Below the pieces are notes generated by a model. The model was not told the DNA's origin. It saw nothing but the letters and a program-made list of their open reading frames with translations, and did not search any database. A DNA stretch of 64,000 nucleotides from AWTP1-13 sp963827545 (GTDB lineage Bacteria; Pseudomonadota; Alphaproteobacteria; Rhizobiales; Hyphomicrobiaceae). Shown piece after piece: positions 54,303-64,000 of this stretch. A program made the position numbers and the translations under genes. Where the stretch lies: the NCBI GenBank assembly GCA_963827545.1, contig CAWHBI010000052.1:124001-188000 (forward strand), written 5' to 3'. Each line of letters starts with the position of its first letter. Position 1 is the stretch's first letter.

Positions 54303-55655
54303 ATGTTCGAAAAGGTGTTGATCGCCAATCGCGGCGAGATCGCGCTCAGAGTCTTGCGCGCCTGCAGGGAAATCGGCATTGCCACTGTTGCCGTGCATTC
54401 CACGGCCGATGCCGACGCCATGCACGTGCGCCTGGCCGACGAAAGCGTGTGCATCGGCCCACCGCCGCCGGCGGAGAGCTACCTCAACATCCCGCGCCTG
54501 GTGGCGGCATGCGAGATCACGGGCGCCGACGCCATCCATCCGGGCTACGGCTTCCTGTCGGAGAACGCACGTTTCGCCGAGATCGTGGAAGGGCACGACA
54601 TCACCTTCATCGGCCCCACGCCCGAGCACATCCGTGTGATGGGCGACAAGATCGAGGCCAAGGCGACGGCCAAGCGCCTCGGCATTCCGGTTGTGCCAGG
54701 TTCGGACGGTGCCATTGCCAACGAAGCCGAGGCCGCCAAGATCGCCAAGGAGATGGGCTTTCCGGTTCTGGTCAAGGCAGCAGCGGGGGGCGGTGGGCGA
54801 GGCATGAAGATAGCGCGCACCCCCGACGACCTCGATCTCGCGATCAAGACGGCGCGCGCGGAAGCCAAGGCCGCGTTCGGCGACGACAGTCTCTACCTCG
54901 AGAAATTCCTCGCAAAGCCCCGTCACATCGAGGTGCAGGTGTTCGGCGACGGCAAAGGTAACGCCATCCACCTTGGCGAACGCGACTGCTCGCTGCAGCG
55001 GCGGCACCAGAAGGTCTGGGAAGAGGCGCCCTCGCCCGCTCTCAATGCCGAGGAGCGAAAAATGATCGGCGCTACCGTTGCCGCGGCCATGCAGAAGCTG
55101 AAATACCGTGGCGCCGGCACGGTGGAATTCCTCTACGAGGATGGGAAGTTCTTCTTCATCGAGATGAATACGCGCCTGCAGGTCGAGCACCCGGTGACCG
55201 AGATGATCACCGGGCTAGACCTGGTCATCGAGCAGATTCGGATTGCATCTGGTGCACCGCTCACGCTGGAGCAGAGCGAAGTCACGTTCTCGGGACACGC
55301 CATCGAGTGCCGCATCAATGCGGAAAACCCCAAGAACTTCAGGCCCTCGCCTGGCACCATCACCTACTGGCACCCTCCAGGCGGGTTGGGCGTGCGCGTC
55401 GACAGTGGCGTTTATCAGGGCTACCGCATTCCGCCTTACTACGACAGCCTGATCGGCAAGCTGATCGTGCACGGCAAGAACCGCAACGAAGCCCTGATGC
55501 GGCTGAAGCGCTGCCTCTCGGAGTTCGTCATCGACGGCATCGAGACGACCATCCCGCTGTTTGCGGAGCTGGTGAAGGAGCCCGATATCGCAAACGGTCT
55601 CTACGACATCCGCTGGCTGGAGAGCTTCTTGCAAGAGCCCCCGCAAAAACCATAG
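54303..55655 (+). CDS. accC: AccC, biotin carboxylase subunit of acetyl-CoA carboxylase
   Basis: 450 aa ATP-grasp enzyme carboxylating AccB biotin, first step of fatty-acid synthesis. MFEKVLIANRGEIALRVLRACRE is the standard start, followed by the glycine loop KAAAGGGGRGMKIA, EKFLAKPRHIEVQVFGD, FIEMNTRLQVEHPVTEMITG (catalytic Glu and Arg) and HAIECRINAENP. The length is normal. It forms an operon with accB. Confidence 0.96.
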   Translation: MFEKVLIANRGEIALRVLRACREIGIATVAVHSTADADAMHVRLADESVCIGPPPPAESYLNIPRLVAACEITGADAIHPGYGFLSENARFAEIVEGHDITFIGPTPEHIRVMGDKIEAKATAKRLGIPVVPGSDGAIANEAEAAKIAKEMGFPVLVKAAAGGGGRGMKIARTPDDLDLAIKTARAEAKAAFGDDSLYLEKFLAKPRHIEVQVFGDGKGNAIHLGERDCSLQRRHQKVWEEAPSPALNAEERKMIGATVAAAMQKLKYRGAGTVEFLYEDGKFFFIEMNTRLQVEHPVTEMITGLDLVIEQIRIASGAPLTLEQSEVTFSGHAIECRINAENPKNFRPSPGTITYWHPPGGLGVRVDSGVYQGYRIPPYYDSLIGKLIVHGKNRNEALMRLKRCLSEFVIDGIETTIPLFAELVKEPDIANGLYDIRWLESFLQEPPQKP

Positions 55656-55704
55656 TTCGATGAAAGGACTGTAGTCGGACCCTTGGGGCCGGCAAGATTT
55701 GCAC

Positions 55705-56376
55705 ATGGCTTCGCGCGACGACATTGTCATCGAAATCACCCCACAGGTCCTGCTCAAGGCCTATGCCTGCGGGATCTTTCCCATGGCCGAGAGCGCCGAC
55801 GATCCCGCCCTGTATTGGATCGAGCCCCAACAGCGTGGCATCCTGCAGCTCGAGGCGGTGCATGTGCCCCGCCGCCTGGCCCGCACCGTTCGCCGGGGCG
55901 TGTACGAGATCAGGGTCGATACCGATTTCGAAGGCGTGATCTCAGGATGTGCGGCCTCACGGCCAGACCGCCGCACGACATGGATCAACCCCAAGATCCG
56001 GGCCCTCTATCGCGATCTTTTCGCGACGGGCTACTGCCACACGGTGGAGGCTTGGCACGGGGATCGGCTGGTGGGCGGCCTCTATGGGGTGGCGCTCAAC
56101 GGCGCGTTCTTCGGCGAAAGCATGTTCTCACTCGCGCGCGACGCCAGCAAGGTGGCGCTGGTCTACCTGTGCGCCCGGCTGATCCATGGCGGCTTCTCGC
56201 TGCTCGATACCCAGTTCGTGACCGAGCACCTCAAACAGTTCGGCACCGTGGAGATTGACCGCGCCGCATTTCACGCGCTGCTGGAGAAGGCGCTGGCCCA
56301 CGAGGCGGACTTTGCGGCGCTGCCGGCGGACGCTCCCCCCGAGCACGTCCTCGCGGCGTTCACCGGGCGCGATTGA
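55705..56376 (+). CDS. aat: Aat, leucyl/phenylalanyl-tRNA--protein transferase
   Basis: 223 aa N-end rule enzyme that adds Leu or Phe to proteins with N-terminal Lys or Arg and so marks them for ClpAP. Motifs are AYACGIFPMAESADDPALYWIEPQQRGIL, TWINPKIRALY, CHTVEAWHGDRLVGGLYGVALNGAFFGESMFS and FSLLDTQFVTEHLKQFG. The ATG at 55705 is used; a TTG at 55699 is possible. There is no strong ribosome site. It is adjacent to the DUF2155 gene, as usual in alphaproteobacteria. Confidence 0.95.
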   Translation: MASRDDIVIEITPQVLLKAYACGIFPMAESADDPALYWIEPQQRGILQLEAVHVPRRLARTVRRGVYEIRVDTDFEGVISGCAASRPDRRTTWINPKIRALYRDLFATGYCHTVEAWHGDRLVGGLYGVALNGAFFGESMFSLARDASKVALVYLCARLIHGGFSLLDTQFVTEHLKQFGTVEIDRAAFHALLEKALAHEADFAALPADAPPEHVLAAFTGRD

Positions 56377-56397
56377 GACGCTTCCCCGGTCGCTCCC

Positions 56398-56892
56398 TCA
56401 CCGTGGCACACGGCGGCGCCGCGGGACGTCATCGTCGGGTGGCGGCTGCGGTATGACACCGGGCGCTGGACCGGCGTCGGGCGACCCTGCCTGGGGCCCT
56501 TTCGCCACCGGCGCACGCTGAGGCTGCGTGCACCCCGTCAGCCACAAGTCGAACACCGGGTGCTCCAGCGGGTTGAGACCCGGGCTCTCCGCAAACATCC
56601 ACCCCGTGAAGATGCGCTTCTGCTTTCCGTCCAGCAGGACCTCGTCGACCTCCACGAAGGTCGCCGTTCTGGGCGGCTCGGTGGGCGCGCGCGTGTAGCA
56701 TGCACGCGGCGTAATCTTGAGGGTGCGGAACTCGCCCGTCTGGTTGAGCTGCAGGGAGAGCTGCTTGACGGCTGCCGACACCTTGTCGAGGGCGGCGAAC
56801 AGCGCCATAGCATTCTCGATGCGCTGGGCATGCGCCGGCACGTCGAGCAAGCACACGAGCGCGGCGAGCAGCGGAAATCGCGCCTTGCGCAT
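56398..56892 (-). CDS. DUF2155 domain-containing secreted protein
   Basis: 164 aa. A signal peptide (MRKARFPLLAALVCLLDVPAHAQ) precedes the DUF2155 core: helical KVSAAVKQLSLQLNQTGEFRTLKITPRACYTRAPTEPP and VDEVLLDGKQKRIFTGWMFAESPGLNPLEHPVFDLWLTGC. The C-terminus is Pro-rich and ends in RRRRVPR. Function is unknown. The neighbourhood aat / DUF2155 / NDUFA12 is conserved. The start is ATG 56892; ATG 56934 is an alternative. Confidence 0.88.
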   Translation of the reverse strand: MRKARFPLLAALVCLLDVPAHAQRIENAMALFAALDKVSAAVKQLSLQLNQTGEFRTLKITPRACYTRAPTEPPRTATFVEVDEVLLDGKQKRIFTGWMFAESPGLNPLEHPVFDLWLTGCTQPQRAPVAKGPQAGSPDAGPAPGVIPQPPPDDDVPRRRRVPR

Positions 56893-57026
56893 CAAGCCCT
56901 TGAAGCCTGGAACCGTGGATCCTGCACCAGCCATTGCGCCGAACCTGAGGGTCGGAATGCGCGCGAGGCCCCTAGTCGGGGAAATGACGCGCGAACGTGG
57001 CGCCAGCGTGACGCGGTAGCGCCTGA

Positions 57027-57449
57027 TCACAGGGGAGTCTTGCCTCCTTCCGCAGGAGGCTGCCAGGGCTTGTAGTCGCCTGTCGCCTTCGGCCGCTTGC
57101 CGCTGGCGAGGATGCTGCCGGGCGGCCGGTAGGCCTGGGGCGTGCCCGTCATGTTCATGCGGTGCTCCTTCTGCCAGGGGCGCGGCGTGTAGTCCTCGTC
57201 GGTTGGTGGCGTGTCGACCATGTAGTGCAGCCAGCCGTGCCATTCGGGAGGCACCTGCGATGCCTCGGCAAGGTTCCGATAGATGACCCACCGACGGGGC
57301 ACGCCCAGGGGGCCGAGGCCCCTACTCTGGACATAGTAGCGGTTGCCACTGGCGTCAGTGCCGACCGGCAAGCCTCTGAACGCTGTGTAGAGGCGGTTCG
57401 ACCAGGAATTGCCACCCCACCAGCTGAAGATTTCGCTGAAGATGCCCAT
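57027..57449 (-). CDS. NDUFA12-family NADH:ubiquinone oxidoreductase subunit
   Basis: 140 aa homologue of mitochondrial complex I accessory subunit B17.2, found in alphaproteobacteria. MGIFSEIFSWWGGNSWSNRLY, VGTDASGNRYYVQ, RRWVIYRNLAEASQVPPEWHGWLHYMVDTPPT and HRMNMTGTPQAYRPPGSI are the family signature. It contributes to complex I assembly. Its presence supports an alphaproteobacterial origin of the window. Confidence 0.95.
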   Translation of the reverse strand: MGIFSEIFSWWGGNSWSNRLYTAFRGLPVGTDASGNRYYVQSRGLGPLGVPRRWVIYRNLAEASQVPPEWHGWLHYMVDTPPTDEDYTPRPWQKEHRMNMTGTPQAYRPPGSILASGKRPKATGDYKPWQPPAEGGKTPL

Positions 57450-58213
57450 TCTTCCCGCCTCGTTTCGGGCCTCGACGCCAGGGCTTATGGCACCACGGGG
57501 GGCTCATGTCCACGGCCGCCAGGGACCGCGGCAGAACGGCCACACGCCTGCGGTATCGGAAACGAGGTAGGTTTTTCTTCTGTTGAGGGTGCTGGCGGTC
57601 CCCGCGAGCCTCTTCGCGGCAAGCAAAAGCTCCGCCCGCGCCCTATCCCCAAGCCACGCGGACCTGCGGGACGATTCCCCCACAGATTCTGCCCAACCCG
57701 TCCCCAGACCATCTACATCTAGTGGTTCGTTCGGCTGGCACCTACAAGATGACGTTGCCCACGAATTGTCATATTCAGTTCGTCCGCGCCTGCCGCTTGG
57801 CGAGGCGCCCTCTCTGAAAGAGAGACATCCTCGGTCGCAACCGTCTTCAGTTTCTTGCGCCTGAGCCGAGCGAGACGAAGAAGAAGAGCCTTCGTCGCGC
57901 CGTCTGAGTTTGTGCCCGGTAGCGTCCGCGTCGTGATCATTCAATCGAGGGAAGCGGCGCGCGGCTAGACGCGTGCCCAGCGCATTCGCGGGGGTGCTAT
58001 GCAGGTCAAACGGCGGTCCACTCGGGTGGTTGCATCCTCCCGCGAGGACGTTCTGCTCCCTTATGGCAGCGTCGATCCCCCCACCTAACCCAGAAAGTAC
58101 TCAGTTGTCCGTTGCGTTGGCGTCCAACTCCTCATGCCAAATCAATGGTTCCAGCGCGCGCACCTTGTTTGTTCTGCGTCTTGCGCGCCCCAGCATCCGA
58201 TCGGGGGCAAGAA
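57450..58213. other. Long intergenic region before nrdJ
   Basis: 764 bases between NDUFA12 and nrdJ. No convincing gene was seen; a minus-strand frame at 57504-57944 is Ser/Arg-rich and unlike any family. No cobalamin riboswitch core or NrdR box was recognised. Near 57999 the sequence mimics the start of nrdJ. Confidence 0.5.
57999..58088 (+). other. 29-codon upstream frame copying the nrdJ start
   Basis: The first 23 bases (ATGCAGGTCAAACGGCGGTC and on) match nrdJ 58214-58236 at 21 positions, and both are preceded by a GGGGG tract. The small frame reads MQVKRRSTRVVASSREDVLL... and stops at 58088. It may be a partial duplication of the start region or a translated leader. Function is unknown. 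Confidence 0.4.
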
Positions 58214-62050
<3,837 letters not shown>

Positions 62051-62054
62051 GGAG

Positions 62055-62173
62055 GCAGGTAGGGCGCAATAGGCGGTAGCGCATTGCGCCGCTCTGCCCC
62101 ATCCAGCAGTCGAGAACCATCAGACTTGCGCAGATCGGCGCAATACGGCTGACGCCTATTGCGCCCTACCTGC
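62055..62173. repeat. Palindromic element with perfect 21-bp terminal inverted repeats
   Basis: Ends GCAGGTAGGGCGCAATAGGC (62055 on) and its exact 21-base complement at 62153-62173; the inner part has further GCGCAAT copies. No transposase or clear target duplication was seen. Placed 5 bases after the nrdJ stop, it could end the transcript. It is a REP/MITE-like element, a different family from those at 8059 and 24262. Confidence 0.82.
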
Positions 62174-62260
62174 TTCGCATCTGCCGCTTCCCGGGCGCGC
62201 TGGTCGTGGCTATCATCGCGGCCATACACATCGATAACAAGGCGCCAGGGAGGACTGACC

Positions 62261-63223
62261 ATGAGACGGCTGCTGATTGCGCTCGCTCTGACGCTGCTTA
62301 CCGGCGTCGCGGGTGTGCAGGCGCAGAGCTATCCCTCGCGCACCATCACCATCATCGTTCCGTTCCCGCCGGGCGGGTCGACGGATACGGTCGCGCGCAT
62401 CATGGCCGAGCGGATGCAGACGGTGCTCGGGCAGCCCGTCATCATCGAGAATGTCGGCGGTGCGGGCGGCAGCACCGCGGTGGGTCGCCTGGCGCGCGCG
62501 GCGCCCGACGGCTACACCATCGACATCGGCCAGTGGGACACCCACGTCGGCAGCATCATCTACAAGCTCAACTACGATCTGGAGAAGGATTTCGCGCCGG
62601 TCGGTCTGATCTCCATCAATCCCCAGTTGATGGTCGCCAAGAAGGCGCTGGAGGCGAACGACCTGAAAGGGCTCGTCGGCTGGATGAAGGCGAACCCGGG
62701 CAAGGGACTGTTCGTCAACCAGAACGCGGCGGCGCGCGTGACCGGCATTCTGCTCCAGCAGGCAAGCGGAACAGAGTTTCAGTTCGTGCCCTACCGCGGC
62801 GCTGGTCCGGCGATGACCGATTTGCTCGCGGGACAAGTGGACCTGCTGGTGGTGCAGGCCGCCGTGGCGCTGCCGCAGGTGCAGGCGGGAACCATCAAGG
62901 CGATCGCCAACCTGTCTCCCCGCCGCTCACCGGCCATCCCCGACATCCCGACCTCGGACGAGAGCGGCGTGCCCGGGCTCTACATGTCGGGCTGGTTCGG
63001 CTTCTTCGCACCCAAGGGCACGCCGAGCGATGTCATCGGCAAGCTGAATGCCGCCATGGCACAGACCCTCGCCGATCCGGCCATTCGCGCCCGCTTCACC
63101 CAGTTGGGCCTCGATGTTGCCTCCCGAGAGCAGCAGACGCCGGAAGGGCTTGCGACCTTCCACAGGGCGGAGATCGAGAAGTGGTGGCCGATCATCAAGG
63201 CTGCCGGCCTCACCGCGGAGTAG
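62261..63223 (+). CDS. Bug/TctC-family periplasmic solute-binding protein (orphan, third copy)
   Basis: 320 aa. The signal peptide (MRRLLIALALTLLTGVAGVQAQ) is followed by YPSRTITIIVPFPPGGSTDTVARIMAE, VIIENVGGAGGSTAVGRLA and APDGYTIDIGQWDTH. GGGAGGACTGACC lies right before the ATG. No membrane subunits are nearby. It is distinct in sequence from the proteins at 17246 and 24924; the ligand is unknown. Confidence 0.9.
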   Translation: MRRLLIALALTLLTGVAGVQAQSYPSRTITIIVPFPPGGSTDTVARIMAERMQTVLGQPVIIENVGGAGGSTAVGRLARAAPDGYTIDIGQWDTHVGSIIYKLNYDLEKDFAPVGLISINPQLMVAKKALEANDLKGLVGWMKANPGKGLFVNQNAAARVTGILLQQASGTEFQFVPYRGAGPAMTDLLAGQVDLLVVQAAVALPQVQAGTIKAIANLSPRRSPAIPDIPTSDESGVPGLYMSGWFGFFAPKGTPSDVIGKLNAAMAQTLADPAIRARFTQLGLDVASREQQTPEGLATFHRAEIEKWWPIIKAAGLTAE

Positions 63224-63599
63224 GTACCGCCCGCATCCCTGGTAAAATGCCAGTGTCGGGAGTGCCGGCTGGCTGCTGCGGCTCCAGGCCTGTTCAGAGC
63301 CCGACTGGCTCCAGACCTTGTGCTTCGGCCACACATCCCCCGCAAAGTGGGGCTGCCACCATAGCCGTTTCGCCGACTCGCGCTACGCTCTCCCAAGGGG
63401 ATTGTGGAGTTCGCACGCCGAACGGGGCGGCACCGCCAGGATGAATGCCCGTTCAGCTTGGTCGAGGAGCCCATTGACGCCAGCGCGCGTGACAACTATG
63501 TGATGCCGCCATCGGGCTGGGTGCTCCCACGCCAACCCCAACGGCGGCACCGTTGGTTGCGTTGAATTCGCGGTTTCGGATCTCTTGCAGGGGGTGGTC
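63224..63599. other. Intergenic region, no gene recognised
   Basis: 376 bases with no convincing frame, repeat or RNA gene. A promoter for the small gene at 63600 is expected here. Confidence 0.45.
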
Positions 63600-63815
63600 A
63601 TGGAACTTTCGAATTACGAACTCGTCCGGTATCCGTCAGGTCAGCTCGTTCTCACCCGGGTCAGCACAACGCCCAGTGGCGCCCCGTCCTCGGGCCCGCG
63701 CGACGTGGTGGGCGTCTTCACCAACGAGACGGACGCGCAAAGCGCGATGGCCCGGCTCACCGGCGCCAGCCCGCAGCCCGTCCCCGACCCGCGCCTCACT
63801 GCACTCGGGCGTTGA
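63600..63815 (+). CDS. Small protein of unknown function
   Basis: 71 aa. ATG 63600 has GGGGGTGG close upstream. It reads MELSNYELVRYPSGQLVLTR, then DVVGVFTNETDAQSAMARLTG and a Pro-rich end. There is no signal peptide. The NETDAQSAMARL segment could be a short helix of a ferredoxin-like fold, but I do not recognise the family. Confidence 0.55.
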   Translation: MELSNYELVRYPSGQLVLTRVSTTPSGAPSSGPRDVVGVFTNETDAQSAMARLTGASPQPVPDPRLTALGR

Positions 63816-63891
63816 AAAGTCGCCTTCGCACCACGGACATGCCCAACGAATCAGTCTTGGGTCGGTGGGTCAGCCATGCGAGGAACGACCA

Positions 63892-64000
63892 ATGGCCTCA
63901 ACTCAGCCGGAACGGCATCCGAGTATCTATCTCCTGAGCGACCATCTCGACGCCGCATTGGCGATGGGGGAGGACCTGCTGACGGAGAAGGTGACGCTCG
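63892..64000 (+). CDS. Unknown protein, 3' partial
   Basis: Frame from ATG 63892, with GAGGAACG upstream, open to the end of the window: MASTQPERHPSIYLLSDHLDAALAMGEDLLTEKV. There is too little sequence for identification. Confidence 0.5.
   Translation, partial: MASTQPERHPSIYLLSDHLDAALAMGEDLLTEKVTL

Noticed and set aside
57504..57944. 146-codon frame on the minus strand between NDUFA12 and nrdJ
   Set aside because: Low-complexity Ser/Arg composition, no ribosome site, no recognisable family.
57450..58213. Cobalamin riboswitch controlling nrdJ
   Set aside because: I looked for the conserved B12-box sequence and core and did not find it.

Overview
The window is GC-rich chromosomal DNA of an alphaproteobacterium, most likely of the order Hyphomicrobiales (Rhizobiales) or a close relative. 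The signs are a mitochondrial-type complex I accessory subunit (NDUFA12), a DUF2155 protein beside aat, an alphaproteobacterial RNase E, a class II (B12-dependent) ribonucleotide reductase, a NasS/NasT-controlled nitrate assimilation cluster, several TctC/Bug solute-binding proteins and families of short palindromic intergenic repeats. No phage, insertion sequence, CRISPR array, rRNA or tRNA gene was recognised. Species assignment is inference.

Layout. 1-2177: the end of a branched-chain amino-acid type ABC transporter (livM partial, livG, livF), then a convergent CinA/PncC-like gene. 2815-17239: a nitrate assimilation cluster, nasT-nasS, then a regulatory leader, nrtA-nrtB-nrtC (uptake), a NirB-like FAD oxidoreductase, nirA (siroheme nitrite reductase), a flavoprotein with an Fe-S domain, nasC (molybdenum nitrate reductase) and cysG (siroheme synthesis). 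The leader before nrtA shows a sigma-54-like promoter (4736-4752), two stem-loops with AACGnn loops as expected for an ANTAR protein target, and an intrinsic terminator ending in T6. This fits NasT antitermination controlled by NasS. 17246-28046: an orphan Bug protein, SDR, DUF1508, quinone reductase, histidine phosphatase and a secreted hydrolase, then a perfect parS site nested in a larger concentric inverted repeat, a complete tctCBA operon, an aldo/keto reductase and OsmC. 28249-45364: a YhdP/AsmA-like envelope protein, bactofilin, two RNA methyltransferases, a lactonase-like hydrolase, an aldo/keto reductase, GST, the remnant of a ROK gene, cupin, rsgA, prfB, PBP1A and a cell-wall amidase. 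46150-57449: rne, an aminotransferase, M48 protease, DsbA-like protein, aroQ, accB-accC, aat, DUF2155 and NDUFA12. 58214-64000: nrdJ, another orphan Bug protein and two small or partial unknown genes.

How it works together. NasS and NasT sense nitrate and release transcription of the Nrt importer and the downstream reductases. Nitrate is reduced to nitrite by NasC and to ammonium by NirA, with two flavoproteins as likely electron donors and CysG making the siroheme that NirA needs. The second half is core metabolism and envelope or RNA housekeeping.

Caution about the sequence. Five conserved genes (nasC, a hydrolase, the YhdP-like gene, prfB, mrcA) each carry exactly one apparent extra base, usually in a short homopolymer, and removing that base restores the whole protein. 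Because prfB and the PBP1A gene are core genes, these look more like consensus errors than real mutations. Independently of that, prfB carries the authentic programmed +1 frameshift site CTTTGAC. I did not find a convincing wholly new system. The strongest leads are the nested parS, the sigma-54 plus ANTAR leader and the Fe-S flavoprotein paired with NirA.
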